A stretch of DNA of 64,000 bases, taken from NCBI GenBank assembly GCA_028687995.1, contig JAQTZA010000003.1, positions 186,001 to 250,000 on the forward strand, written 5' to 3'. Source of the stretch: Bacteroidales bacterium (GTDB lineage Bacteria; Bacteroidota; Bacteroidia; Bacteroidales; UBA7332). Positions 1 through 10,028 of this stretch are shown here, piece by piece; position 1 is the first letter of the stretch; each line of letters opens with the position of its first letter. A model generated the notes under the pieces. The model searched no databases and was not told where the DNA came from. It saw only the letters and a program-made list of their open reading frames with translations. The position numbers were made by a program, and so were the translations under genes.

Positions 1-1535
1 TTCGGCAAGCCTAGCAATGCAAGCGCAGTATTCGCACCAGAATATCCCAAAAATGGACGATTATTTACATCTTCGATTGAATAGTTGACTTTTGCATCCA
101 ACGTCAAATTCTTCCACATCCGCATAAATCCATTCACATTGAATGTATTACGATGCAGATTACTATTGGGAACGATATCGGTCATCTTATTATCCGCAGC
201 CGAAAAGTGGAAATTGGTCAACTCATTACCACCAGAAAACGAAACCGTATTCTGAATGTTAGAACCCGTTTGAAAAAAGCTCAACATATTGTTGTTTTTC
301 AACCCATAATCTCTTTGTTTTCCATCAAACGAAATAAACTGCAACTCAGGATTGAGTTTATCACCCCAGCTCCACATATAGGTAGCATCGACCAAATCTT
401 TCGGAGGAGAACCAATTCCTTGTCCATAAGTGTGTTGAATATCACCATATTGCCCAACCACCTTATCGAAAGACATGTTTGAATTAAACTCTGCGCTGAA
501 ATTATTGTTGGACGATTTATTCCATTTTTTTGTGGTAATCAAGATGACACCATTACCTGCTCTTGATCCATAAAGTGCAGCTGCGGCAGGGCCTTTCAGT
601 ACCGACATCGATTCGATATCATCTGGATTGATGGAAGAAATTCCATCACCCATATCCTGACCACCCCACTCGTCAGCCTCCCCTAAATTTGAGTTATCAA
701 TAGGCACACCATCCACCACATAAAGCGGTTGGCTGCTACCCGATATTTTTGAATTTCCTCGAATCAACACCTTTGACGAACCACCAACACCAGTATTGGA
801 TTGCATAATATCAACACCAGCCACTTTGCCCGAAAGAGAGTTGACGGCATTGATGCTTTTTACCTCTAGGATATCTTTCCCAGAGACTTTAGAAACTGAA
901 TAACCTAATGATTTTTCTTCACGACTTATACCCAATGCTGTTACGACCACTTCACTCAGATTCTTTGTGTCTTGCAAAAGGGTAATTTTGAAATTTGATT
1001 TATCTTCTGCGCTAATCTCCTGTGTGACGTATCCTAAGTATGAAACTGCAACTTTGGAAGTGGCAGGAACTTCTAATTTGAATTTTCCATCAATATCAGA
1101 AATTGTGCCAATCGCTGTTCCTTTCACGAGTATATTTACACCCATTAGAGGTTCGCCTAGATCATCTAACACAACACCTGATAGAACGCGTTTTTTGGAT
1201 AAATTTTGTTTTCGAATGACAACATTATTTCCAGTGATTGTATATTCTAGCTTTGAACCAATTAATACACTATCCATCAGTTGATTAATAGTCCAATTCT
1301 TTGCTTCTACATCAATTTTATTGTCATCGTATTTTTTTAAATCTGCATACGAAAAACGATATATTGACTGCTTCTCAACTTGATCAAACAAGTTTGTTAA
1401 GGAGACTTGATGTAGCGAAATAGTAATTCTATTTTTCGTTTGTGCTGTCGATAATTGCACAGCTGCAATGAATAAGAAGAGAACAAGGATTCTAAGAAAA
1501 GCGTTCGCTCTTCTCTGATAGGTTTGTTGTTTCAT
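1..1535 (-). CDS. SusC/RagA-type TonB-dependent outer-membrane transporter, partial
   Basis: About 511 residues are visible; the reading frame stays open to the left edge, so the beta-barrel C-terminus lies outside the window. Order seen: signal peptide (residues 1-31, ending LSTAQ), STN/secretin-TonB N-terminal domain (about 38-110), carboxypeptidase-regulatory-like domain (about 117-205), then a plug domain with the family signature LYGSRAGNGVILITT. SusC proteins import large ligands such as glycans across the outer membrane, usually with a SusD lipoprotein; SusD would be expected further left. The STN domain is the part that contacts FecR in signalling transporters, and FecR and sigma genes lie directly upstream on the same strand (33-nt gap to FecR). 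The ligand cannot be read from sequence. The frame is intact, so this is an edge truncation and not a pseudogene. Confidence 0.95.
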   Translation of the reverse strand, partial: MKQQTYQRRANAFLRILVLFLFIAAVQLSTAQTKNRITISLHQVSLTNLFDQVEKQSIYRFSYADLKKYDDNKIDVEAKNWTINQLMDSVLIGSKLEYTITGNNVVIRKQNLSKKRVLSGVVLDDLGEPLMGVNILVKGTAIGTISDIDGKFKLEVPATSKVAVSYLGYVTQEISAEDKSNFKITLLQDTKNLSEVVVTALGISREEKSLGYSVSKVSGKDILEVKSINAVNSLSGKVAGVDIMQSNTGVGGSSKVLIRGNSKISGSSQPLYVVDGVPIDNSNLGEADEWGGQDMGDGISSINPDDIESMSVLKGPAAAALYGSRAGNGVILITTKKWNKSSNNNFSAEFNSNMSFDKVVGQYGDIQHTYGQGIGSPPKDLVDATYMWSWGDKLNPELQFISFDGKQRDYGLKNNNMLSFFQTGSNIQNTVSFSGGNELTNFHFSAADNKMTDIVPNSNLHRNTFNVNGFMRMWKNLTLDAKVNYSIEDVNNRPFLGYSGANTALALLGLP

Positions 1536-1568
1536 TGTGTTTTTGATAAGGCTTAAGGTTGTATCAAC

Positions 1569-2588
1569 TTATTTATTTCTAGCGCTCAACGTGATTGATT
1601 TGTTTATTTTTTTGAATTCAATTGGATACAGTTGTGTCAGAACTTTTAAAACATCATCAACACTTCCGTTTTCAAATCTACCAGTAAAAATTTCGCTATT
1701 AATACTTTTATTAGATTTTGGATAATCAATATTTACTCCATAAAATCGCTCTATCCGAGCCAAAACCAGTTTGAGCGGCTCTCTCCGAAAGATCAACTCT
1801 CCTCTCATCCATGCAGTTTCAATATTTGTATCCGATTTGGTTACTCCAAATTCTGAAGTTGCATTATTAGAGATGTATTTCTCGTTTGGTTTTAATATAA
1901 CAGGATTGCTATCTCCTTCCTTTTTAACCACTTTCACTTTGCCCGAAAGAAGTGTTACCTCAAATGTCTGTTCGTTTTGATAACTGAATACATTAAAACG
2001 GGTACCCATCACCTCAATATCTTGATGTTTTGTTTTTACAACAAACTTGTCTGTTTTACTTTTTCTAATATCAAAGAAAGCTTCTCCATCCAACTCAACA
2101 CTACGGTTTTTCTGATTAAAATTAGAAGAGTAAGTAAGTTTGGAAGCTGAATTTAGCTGAACCATTGACCCATCTGGCAATTCAATCATCGCTCTTTCCC
2201 CAGTTTTGGTTACAATAGAAATATTCTTTCCTTGAGGAGTGATGATGTTCGTCCAATCAAACAGATAATTGGATGCTACAAATAGCAGAAAAACAGCAGC
2301 GACTTTCCAAGCGATACTGATGCTTCTTCTAAAATTAAAACGTCTGACCGTAGAAACTTTAATTTTTTGATCAATCGCCAGTTTTACATCTTGCAATTGT
2401 GTCTCAAATTCATTTGGGCTACTTTCATATTCATTCCAAATCTGTGACAAGGCACTATAAGCCTCTTCATCTTGGATTTTTAATAAAGATTCGTTGAGAT
2501 TTTTCACATCATCAACATTTGCCTCTTTGTTAAAAATTTTATTCAGTAATATTGTTATTTTCTCTTTCATCTTGTTCGATCTTATCAT
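1569..2588 (-). CDS. FecR-family anti-sigma factor
   Basis: Inner-membrane anti-sigma/sigma-regulator that passes a ligand signal from the STN domain of the neighbouring transporter to the ECF sigma factor. The N-terminal cytoplasmic part (1-90) is helical and charged; one membrane segment sits near 91-108 (WKVAAVFLLFVASNYLF); the periplasmic FecR domain (about 118-215, with IELPDGSMVQLNSAS and VMGTRFNV) is followed by a C-terminal DUF4974-type domain (about 262-335). At 339 aa it is the usual length for the family. The start is uncertain: ATG at 2588 or an internal ATG at 2570 (MKEKITILLN); a TTG just upstream of 2588 is less likely. It lies between sigma (35-nt gap) and SusC (33-nt gap), so the three are probably one operon. 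Confidence 0.93.
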   Translation of the reverse strand: MIRSNKMKEKITILLNKIFNKEANVDDVKNLNESLLKIQDEEAYSALSQIWNEYESSPNEFETQLQDVKLAIDQKIKVSTVRRFNFRRSISIAWKVAAVFLLFVASNYLFDWTNIITPQGKNISIVTKTGERAMIELPDGSMVQLNSASKLTYSSNFNQKNRSVELDGEAFFDIRKSKTDKFVVKTKHQDIEVMGTRFNVFSYQNEQTFEVTLLSGKVKVVKKEGDSNPVILKPNEKYISNNATSEFGVTKSDTNIETAWMRGELIFRREPLKLVLARIERFYGVNIDYPKSNKSINSEIFTGRFENGSVDDVLKVLTQLYPIEFKKINKSITLSARNK

Positions 2589-2623
2589 CAATTGTAATAC
2601 ACTAAAGGAGGTAAATCATCACA

Positions 2624-3217
2624 CTATAAATTTATGTTGTTAAACATATTTAGCAACATTATATAAAAATTAAACACTGCTATTTTATTCAGATTTTCTT
2701 TCAAAATTCGCAAAGCTATGGATAGTTGATTGCTAACAGATTGTTCTGTAATTGATAATTTTTCGGAAATCTCATGTATTGAAAAACCATCCTCTTTGCT
2801 TAATCTAAATATTTCGAGTTGTCGTGGAGATAATTTAGACTTGGCAGCTCTCAAATTCTTAACAAAGTCATCGTAATCTATTTTCGTTTCGGTCGCATTT
2901 TCTGAGAGGGAAGCTGTATCTGCAAATTCAATATAATCGATAAATTGTTTATTGCCTGTTTGATTCCTTATCTCATTTAAAAGCTTATTTCTAGCTATCA
3001 TAAATAGAAATGATTGGAAAGAGAGATCTGGATTTAAGTCGGCTCGTTTTTCCCAAACTTTAATAAAGGTCTCCTGCACTATCTCTTTTGAAGTAGTGTG
3101 AGAGCGGATTAATCCAAATATGAATCCATAAAGTTTTGGGAAATACCGATGGTAAAGAATGGTGAAGTCATCATAAGATCCTTCTTTTAATCTCTGTACG
3201 TTGTGCGTGTCTTCCAT
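2624..3217 (-). CDS. ECF (sigma-70 family) RNA polymerase sigma factor
   Basis: A 197-residue sigma factor containing only regions 2 and 4, the definition of the ECF group. Region 2 spans about 15-85 (YHRYFPKLYGFIFGLI, then QETFIKVWEKR); region 4 spans about 130-180 with the helix-turn-helix IHEISEKLSITEQSVSNQL. It directs RNA polymerase to its target operon when released by FecR. The target is not shown by sequence; the adjacent SusC gene is the usual one, and the divergent secreted beta-helix genes starting at 3453 are another candidate. It is the first gene of a sigma-FecR-SusC block, the standard Bacteroidota arrangement. Confidence 0.94.
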   Translation of the reverse strand: MEDTHNVQRLKEGSYDDFTILYHRYFPKLYGFIFGLIRSHTTSKEIVQETFIKVWEKRADLNPDLSFQSFLFMIARNKLLNEIRNQTGNKQFIDYIEFADTASLSENATETKIDYDDFVKNLRAAKSKLSPRQLEIFRLSKEDGFSIHEISEKLSITEQSVSNQLSIALRILKENLNKIAVFNFYIMLLNMFNNINL

Positions 3218-3383
3218 GGCTGTTTAATCAACATTTTAAATTCGCGAAATACGGAATCAAAAATTCTCATAATGAAATACACTTCAATCACGATAATCTA
3301 ACATTTCAGAATATATGTTTTACAACATAATAATTTCATTGTTAGAAATATACTCTTTCCGTGTAATAAGATAGTGTAATTCC

Positions 3384-3398
3384 AATTCTTTGAGAATT
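3384..3398. promoter_or_regulatory. 15-bp perfect palindrome in divergent intergenic region
   Basis: AATTCT-TTG-AGAATT, 55 nt before the start of the beta-helix gene at 3453 and 167 nt from the divergent sigma gene. It has the shape of an operator for a dimeric regulator, but it is AT-rich and could be chance. No clear TTTG/TAnnTTTG promoter was seen for either flanking gene in the 235-nt gap (3218-3452). Confidence 0.3.
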
Positions 3399-3452
3399 TG
3401 AATTATAAAGATAATACATCAACTATTTAATTAATCATTTAAACCAAACATC

Positions 3453-5924
3453 ATGAAAAAAAATGTATTCTTTCTTTCTCTTGTCATGTTTGCCGGACTT
3501 TCTATATGGCAAGCAAATGCACAAATCAGTGCGACATCAACAGGTGGTGGTTCTGGATCTTACTCCACTCTAAAAGCCGCTTTTGACGACGTAAACGCTG
3601 GAGTTTTAACAGGGGACGTAACACTGCAAGTGACTGCAAGTACTTCTGAAACAGCAACAGCTTCACTAAGTGCAAGCGGCACAGGAGCTGCAAGCTACAC
3701 CTCGGTTGTGATTTATCCTACATCAGCCGACCTTTCAATTCTAGCAGACGGAACACTTCCAGCATCTTCACATTTAATAGTATTGGATGGTGCAGACAAT
3801 GTCACTATCGATGGACGAGTGAATCAATCTGGAGCAAGAGATAACGCTCATAGCTTGACTATTGCATCAACATCACTTACTGCTGCTACAATTGTTTTAC
3901 AATCTGACGCATCTACGAATACAATTAAAAATTGTATTCTAAAAGGAAATGCCACTTCGTCAAAAGGAATTGTTTGGATTGCTTCGAGCGCGACATTGGG
4001 CAACAACAGTAATTTAATTGATAATAACCTGATAACCAATAATGGCACTCGCCCTTTATATGCCTTCTATGCCAGCAACAATACACTAACCGCCCCAAAT
4101 ACAAACAATACAATTAGAAACAACGACTTCCAAGATTGCCTACCTTATGGAGCTGGCTGTATGGTCATTTTTGTAGCAGGGCATGCATCAAGCGTGATTT
4201 CTACTGGCTGGACTATTTCGGGAAATAGCTTCTACGAGACTGCCACTTATACTACAACAAATGGTGCTTCTGCAGCAATAAACTTTATCAATTTTGGGAC
4301 AAGTGGTACTACATCTACTGGAGATGGTAATGTAATCAGCGGTAATTATTTTGGTGGTACAGCTACACATTGTGGAGGCGGTACTTTTACCAAGACAAGT
4401 AGTACTTCTTTTGCAAATAACTTTTCCGGAATAAATGTCTACTCAATAACTGGAACAACTACGAGCATTCAAAACAATACATTTCAAAAAATAAGTTGGA
4501 CAAACAACACTGGAAGCTCAAACTGGAGAGCAATTGATGTGTATGGTACAGGTAGCTTCAATATTGGAACTGAAACTGGAAATACAATCGGAGACAACAC
4601 AACTACAGGTTCTATCGTTTTTGTGACCAACGTCAGTACTGCTGTGAATGCAAGTGTTTTTCCTATTCAAATTGGCAATACAGGAACAACAGTCTGTAAA
4701 AACAATAAAATTGGATCAATCACAGCATCCAATACCATTGCCGCGGCAACGAATGTGTCTCCTATTGCAGCAATCACAAAAGCTAGTGGTGCGGGTATTG
4801 TCGAAATTAGCAACAATATGATTGGAAGTTTAAGCACAGCGAATAGCATCTCTTCAGCTTTATCAACATCCGGAAGCGAAACTACAGGAATAAAATGCTA
4901 CAGTAGTGTAACCGGTAACAAAATTGAAAACAATACCATTGCCAACTTATCTTCTGGTGGAAGCACTGGTTTAATAAATGGAATTATGACTGGAAATACT
5001 GGTACAACAACCGTCAATGCCAACTTAATTCATAGTCTTTTTTCTTCTTCAAATAGTAACGGTGCTCAAGTAACAGGAATTTATTTGAACACAACTACGA
5101 ACACTGTTTGCACAAATAACATCATTGCCTTGAGTGCAATTGAGAATGGAACTGCTCAAACTCAAGTGTGTGGATTTCAAGAACAATCATCTGCAGCTGC
5201 GACTAAGCTATATCATAACACGGTTTATATCTACGGCACTGTTGATGCAGGAACTAGAAGATCTGCTTGTTATTACTCAGTGGCAACTGGAGCAACAAGC
5301 AATAGAGACATTCGCAATAATATTTTTATGAATGCGCGAACAGGTGGTGGATCACATAGCGCAATCAATTTTGCGACTACAGCAAATGGAACAATTTTAT
5401 CAAATTACAATGATATATATTCTGCTACCGCAAGCTCAATATGCGTTTACAATAGCGGTGGAAAAACCTTGGCTCAGTGGCAAGCTTTGGCTTTGCCAGT
5501 GACAGGTGGATCAACTTATGCACCTGATGCAAATAGTATTAGTCAAGATCCCGTATTCTACAATGCAGGTGGAACAACAGCTTTATCATATTCGGTAGTT
5601 CCTTCTCTTACAGGTACTCCTATCGCAACAGTTCCTACAGATTTTTCTGGCGTAACAAGATCAGGATCTACACCAAGTATGGGTGCATTTGAGAATAATT
5701 CAATCATTACAAAATTGAATGATATCAACGAAAATAACACTCGCATCATTCGTAATAGCGATGGTATCGTTGTTAATTTCGATGGACGTGCTTCAATAGA
5801 GCTCTATTCAATGAGTGGGAAATTAATTGAAAGAACGAATGCCGTTGGAAGTTACAACCGCAAATTAGAAAGTGGTGCTTATATCATTCGCGTGAACGGT
5901 AAATCTAGTAAGTTTATCAAATAA
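3453..5924 (+). CDS. Secreted parallel beta-helix protein with T9SS sorting domain
   Basis: An 823-aa exported protein. The signal peptide is 1-23 (cut after QANA). Residues about 24-110 form a distinctive module starting ISATSTGGGSGSYSTLKAAF and containing VTIDGR. The long middle (about 110-745) is built of Asn-rich turns such as NNTI, NNNLITNN and GNTIGDN, as in right-handed parallel beta-helices (pectate-lyase/NosD/autotransporter-like folds). The last ~60 residues (ELYSMSGKLIERT and GAYIIRVNG ... KFIK) match a type A T9SS sorting domain, so it should be carried across the outer membrane and anchored or released. The region from 24 on is clearly paralogous to the C-terminal halves of the genes at 6149 and 10029. 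No catalytic residues could be assigned; glycan binding, adhesion or polysaccharide cleavage are all possible. Confidence 0.85.
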   Translation: MKKNVFFLSLVMFAGLSIWQANAQISATSTGGGSGSYSTLKAAFDDVNAGVLTGDVTLQVTASTSETATASLSASGTGAASYTSVVIYPTSADLSILADGTLPASSHLIVLDGADNVTIDGRVNQSGARDNAHSLTIASTSLTAATIVLQSDASTNTIKNCILKGNATSSKGIVWIASSATLGNNSNLIDNNLITNNGTRPLYAFYASNNTLTAPNTNNTIRNNDFQDCLPYGAGCMVIFVAGHASSVISTGWTISGNSFYETATYTTTNGASAAINFINFGTSGTTSTGDGNVISGNYFGGTATHCGGGTFTKTSSTSFANNFSGINVYSITGTTTSIQNNTFQKISWTNNTGSSNWRAIDVYGTGSFNIGTETGNTIGDNTTTGSIVFVTNVSTAVNASVFPIQIGNTGTTVCKNNKIGSITASNTIAAATNVSPIAAITKASGAGIVEISNNMIGSLSTANSISSALSTSGSETTGIKCYSSVTGNKIENNTIANLSSGGSTGLINGIMTGNTGTTTVNANLIHSLFSSSNSNGAQVTGIYLNTTTNTVCTNNIIALSAIENGTAQTQVCGFQEQSSAAATKLYHNTVYIYGTVDAGTRRSACYYSVATGATSNRDIRNNIFMNARTGGGSHSAINFATTANGTILSNYNDIYSATASSICVYNSGGKTLAQWQALALPVTGGSTYAPDANSISQDPVFYNAGGTTALSYSVVPSLTGTPIATVPTDFSGVTRSGSTPSMGAFENNSIITKLNDINENNTRIIRNSDGIVVNFDGRASIELYSMSGKLIERTNAVGSYNRKLESGAYIIRVNGKSSKFIK

Positions 5925-5940
5925 GATTATAGCAAATTTT

Positions 5941-5992
5941 AGAAAAATGAACAACTCTCTTTCTTACAGAAAAAGTGGTTGTTCATTTTTCT
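5941..5992 (+). terminator. Intrinsic terminator-like hairpin after the 823-aa beta-helix gene
   Basis: A perfect 15-bp inverted repeat, AGAAAAATGAACAAC at 5941-5955 and its complement at 5978-5992, with the run of T inside the right arm. It lies 16 nt after the stop codon. The remaining gap to 6149 shows no other clear feature. Confidence 0.75.
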
Positions 5993-6148
5993 AATCTAAA
6001 AATAGACTGATGAAGAGTCTTCAGTTTCTGATCACAAGTATTTTCATACCTAAGAAACACCAATCAAAATTCAATAACATACACACACTGATTCAACTAC
6101 AATTAATTTTTTGATTATAACCTTAACATTAATCACCTAAAAAATTGT

Positions 6149-9100
6149 ATGATGAAAAACACAAAATTCTTGACCGTCTTCTTTTTTTTGAGCTTTACCT
6201 TTCTTTCTAGTAAAGCAACAAACTACTATTCCGATCCAGTATCGGGCAGCATGTCAAATCCAGGTACATCGGCAAGCCCATGGGCTAGTCTGAAGAGCAT
6301 TTTCGATGTTAATAAAACATTCACCGCTGGTGATACCATTTTTCTGAGAACGGGTAATCATGGATACGCTGTAGTAAAAGGTTCAAATACAAACTTTGTG
6401 GTCATCACACCTGAGGCAGGACAATCTCCGACTTTCACAAGAATACGGGTTGGAAATGGTGTAACTGCTGCCAATTATTGGAAATTGCACAAGCTGTATG
6501 TCGAAAGTGAAGCCTCTGGATTTCCCTATTCACTCATTGAAATTTATGCACCATCTACACACGTGACCATTAGCAATTGCACCGTAAAATCGAGTGCTAA
6601 TACTGCCGCTTGGACACGTGACGATTGGCGAACCCGATGCAACGACGGCATTTCGACCAGAGCGAATCTGAATGCATATCACATTTTAGAAGACAACATC
6701 ATTCAGAATACCAATCTCGGATTGCAGATTACATCTTCAAATACCATAGTCAGAAGAAATAAAGTGCAATATTTTACGCACGACGCCAGCAGAATAATGG
6801 CAAGCAACATCCTTTTCGAGAAAAATCAGATTATGGATTTAATCAAAGTGATGCTCTACACCGAAAACCATGATGACTTACTTCAAGCCTACACAACCGC
6901 TGGAGGAGGTGCTGGTATTGACACACTCAAAAACGATACCATCAGAGGCAATATATTTATCACCACAACCGATACTACTCGCGCTTTTAGAGGTTACACC
7001 CAGGGAATTGCATGCTTCGATGGCCCGTTGGTGAACTGGTCGGTAGAAAACAACATCGTGATGACCGACCATTGGCACGGAATTTCGCTTTATGGTGCTA
7101 CAAATTGCAGAATAGTCAATAACACAGTGCTGGATCCTTATGCTAAAACATTTGTCGATCCATACGATAACAATTCACCGAATCAAGGGCCAGCTTGGAT
7201 AAGTATCGACGAAAAGTCGTCGGCAATTCCAAGCACAAATAATTACATTGCAAATAACTTGGTAGCAAACAGTGTGTTGTTAGGCTCACCTTCAATGGCA
7301 ACCACTTCAAATAATATCATTGTTGGTGCAATCTCCAACTACAGCAACTATTTTGCAAATGTTTCTGATTTAGGGCAATTGCTAAATTTCGATTTACACC
7401 TTAAAACAGGATGCTCTGCTCTCGAAGCTGGAACAGCCATCAGCGGTTTGTCGAAAGATTACGACGACATCGCTAGACCAAAAGGTGACGCATTCGACGT
7501 TGGTGCTTACGAATACATTTATCCGGAAATCTCAGCATCAGGCACTACTGGCAGTGGCAATTACTCTACGCTGAAAGCTGCTTTCGACGACATAAACAAG
7601 GGGATTCTTACAGGATCTATCACACTCAAAGTAAATGTTTCGACCATCGAAACGGCTACAGCCCTTCTGAAAGCAAGTGGTACGACCACTGATGGAGGAA
7701 CATCTAGTTACACATCTGTGAAAATTTATCCTGCTTTTTCGAATCTTTCTATCAAAGGAGACATTCCATCAGGAAGTTTGATTGACCTGCAAGGAGCAAC
7801 TCATGTAACGATTGATGGAAGACAATACAGTGGTGCGAATCCTATAAACAACAACAAATCACTCACGATAGAAAATAGTGGTAATACTGCAGCAATTGCG
7901 GTCAATTTGAGTAGCCATGCAGAGTATGATGTGGTGAAATATTGCACAATAAAAGGTTACTCTGCATCAGCTTTGGGTGTAGTCAATTTCCAAACGCCAA
8001 CAACTTCAGGAAATGGAAATAGTCACAACAAAATTTGTGACAATACAATCACTGGAAACACATCAGGAAAACCATATTACGGGGTTATTTCTACAGGATT
8101 TTCGGGCTATCCGAGCATTGCGGACACAATCAGCAATAACGATTTTTCGCAGTCGTTTCAAGAAGGTGTTCCTTCTTCGGCTCTTTGTCTTTCGGGTGCA
8201 TTCAACAACAGTTGGGTTATTTCTGGTAACAGTATTTTCGACACAAGTTCGTCTATTGTTCCCTCAGCAGCCTCGGCGTATTATCCAATCAATATTTTGG
8301 GAGGCAATGGCTACACAATTACCGATAATTACATCGGCGGACAAGCTACTCAATGTGGCGGTAGCTCATTAAACAAAACGAATGCCGACAATAATATTTT
8401 TGCAGGAATTTATATAAAAACGGCATCGTCTGGTGCAGCATCGAGCATTCAAAACAACACAATCAAAAACATCTCCTGGTCAAATAACGGTATTGGCAAC
8501 TGGTACGGTATTTGGATTGATGGTGGTTCGGTAACGGATTTCAACATTGGAAACACAACTGGCAATACAGTTGGTTCTGATACAGGACCGGGATCCATCA
8601 ATTACACAGCAGCAACAAGTGGAACAGGCAATCTCTTTGGTATATACATCGGAACATCTGGTGCCACAAATTGCCAAAATAACAAGATTGGTTCGATTAC
8701 AGGATCAAACAGCTCAACTGGATTGGTATATATCTATTCGCTTTACAAATCGGGAACGGCTGGTGCAACCACCATTAGTGGAAATACTATTGGAAGCACC
8801 TCTACTGCCAATAGTATAAATTCGACCAGTGCAGTGGCTTCTCAAAACGTGTTTGGAATATATTGTGCTGGCACTTCTGCCTCAAATGCAATTAGCAACA
8901 ACACCATTGCAAACCTCGCAAACAGCACTACTACTGGCGCGATTTATGGCATATACCTCTCTGGCGTAGGAACGACTACATTGAACGCAAATCTGATTCA
9001 TACATTATCGATGTCATCCAACCTCACAACCGGTTTAATTACAGGTATTCTGCTAGGATCTTCGGTTAGTTCGACTTGCTCAAACAACATTATTCTGCTT

Positions 9101-9895
9101 GGAGGAAATAATCCTGCAACAATCTATGGATTCAACGAATCTGCCTCAGCTAAAGCGAATAATTTGTATCACAATACAGTCTATATCGACGGTGCTCCAA
9201 CCTCCAAATCGTTGAAATCGTATTGCCTTTATAGCGCAGGAACGGGATCAACAAATGCACGTAATTTCCTAAACAATATTCTGTACAACAACAGAGTAAA
9301 TGCAGGGGCTACAGGCAATAACTATGCGATTGGATTGGCGACTTATGGTTCGGGAACATTGGTGAGCAACTACAACGATTTGTATGTAGCAAATGCAACA
9401 AACAACTACGTTAGCATTTACAACACTTCCAATAAGAAAACACTGGCAAACTGGCAAACAACACTAATCAATGGTGGATATTTGGACCTTAATAGCCTAA
9501 ACATTAACCCATCTTTTGCTAGTGCGGGCGGTAAATTGGCTTCAAACTACATTCCATCGGCAGGTTCGTTGGCTGCAGGTGCTACAGGCACAGGCATTAC
9601 CGTCGATTACGGAGTTGGTACAAGAAGTTCAACAGTTCCATCTATCGGGGCTTTCGAATTGGGATCGACTTACAACAAAGTCGTTCGCCGTCAACAACCT
9701 GAAATGCCAACAACCGTGACTTTCACTAAAACAGGAGTTGAAGCCAATTTTAGCGAACCAAGTATCGTAGAAATCTATTCCATTCGCGGAGAATTGATTG
9801 AAAGAACAAGTTTGGTAAAAACTTATTCACGAACTCTATTGCAAGGAATCTACATCCTACGCATCAATGGAAAAGCAACTAAATTCAAAATATAA
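6149..9895 (+). CDS. Large secreted two-module beta-helix protein with T9SS sorting domain
   Basis: A 1248-aa exported protein. Signal peptide 1-23 (cut after SSKA). Module A (about 24-455) opens NYYSDPVSGSMSNPGTSASP and has GDTIFLRTGNHG, like right-handed beta-helix polysaccharide lyase/PL6-type and 'choice-of-anchor Q' proteins; it closes with DDIARPKGDAFDVGAYEY, a hallmark end of that module. Module B (about 460-1170) repeats the arrangement of the 823-aa neighbour (YSTLKAAFDDINKG, VTIDGR, many NNTI turns). A type A T9SS sorting domain ends the protein (EIYSIRGELIERT, GIYILRINGKATKF). Two adjacent ATGs (6149, 6152) could start it. It is probably a surface or secreted glycan-active or adhesive protein; the lyase idea rests on fold only, because a catalytic Lys/Arg pair could not be identified by eye. 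Confidence 0.85.
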   Translation: MMKNTKFLTVFFFLSFTFLSSKATNYYSDPVSGSMSNPGTSASPWASLKSIFDVNKTFTAGDTIFLRTGNHGYAVVKGSNTNFVVITPEAGQSPTFTRIRVGNGVTAANYWKLHKLYVESEASGFPYSLIEIYAPSTHVTISNCTVKSSANTAAWTRDDWRTRCNDGISTRANLNAYHILEDNIIQNTNLGLQITSSNTIVRRNKVQYFTHDASRIMASNILFEKNQIMDLIKVMLYTENHDDLLQAYTTAGGGAGIDTLKNDTIRGNIFITTTDTTRAFRGYTQGIACFDGPLVNWSVENNIVMTDHWHGISLYGATNCRIVNNTVLDPYAKTFVDPYDNNSPNQGPAWISIDEKSSAIPSTNNYIANNLVANSVLLGSPSMATTSNNIIVGAISNYSNYFANVSDLGQLLNFDLHLKTGCSALEAGTAISGLSKDYDDIARPKGDAFDVGAYEYIYPEISASGTTGSGNYSTLKAAFDDINKGILTGSITLKVNVSTIETATALLKASGTTTDGGTSSYTSVKIYPAFSNLSIKGDIPSGSLIDLQGATHVTIDGRQYSGANPINNNKSLTIENSGNTAAIAVNLSSHAEYDVVKYCTIKGYSASALGVVNFQTPTTSGNGNSHNKICDNTITGNTSGKPYYGVISTGFSGYPSIADTISNNDFSQSFQEGVPSSALCLSGAFNNSWVISGNSIFDTSSSIVPSAASAYYPINILGGNGYTITDNYIGGQATQCGGSSLNKTNADNNIFAGIYIKTASSGAASSIQNNTIKNISWSNNGIGNWYGIWIDGGSVTDFNIGNTTGNTVGSDTGPGSINYTAATSGTGNLFGIYIGTSGATNCQNNKIGSITGSNSSTGLVYIYSLYKSGTAGATTISGNTIGSTSTANSINSTSAVASQNVFGIYCAGTSASNAISNNTIANLANSTTTGAIYGIYLSGVGTTTLNANLIHTLSMSSNLTTGLITGILLGSSVSSTCSNNIILLGGNNPATIYGFNESASAKANNLYHNTVYIDGAPTSKSLKSYCLYSAGTGSTNARNFLNNILYNNRVNAGATGNNYAIGLATYGSGTLVSNYNDLYVANATNNYVSIYNTSNKKTLANWQTTLINGGYLDLNSLNINPSFASAGGKLASNYIPSAGSLAAGATGTGITVDYGVGTRSSTVPSIGAFELGSTYNKVVRRQQPEMPTTVTFTKTGVEANFSEPSIVEIYSIRGELIERTSLVKTYSRTLLQGIYILRINGKATKFKI

Positions 9896-9906
9896 AAATT
9901 AATTCC

Positions 9907-9951
9907 AACCGTCAATAATCGGTGTCAGATCTGATTATTGACGGTTTTTTT
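9907..9951 (+). terminator. Rho-independent terminator
   Basis: A 12-bp perfect stem, CCGTCAATAATC (9909-9920) with its complement GATTATTGACGG (9933-9944), followed by seven T (9945-9951). Adjacent A/T extend it. It ends the upstream beta-helix transcript 12 nt after its stop codon, so the next paralogue needs its own promoter. Confidence 0.88.
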
Positions 9952-10028
9952 ACAAAAAGACCAAAGATTTTGATTCCGAAAAAAAACACACAAATAAAAT
10001 TTTAAAATATACAATTAACACCATAAGA

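Noticed and set aside
1-1535. SusC gene as a pseudogene because it lacks a stop
   Set aside because: The frame is continuous to the window edge and all N-terminal domains are intact.
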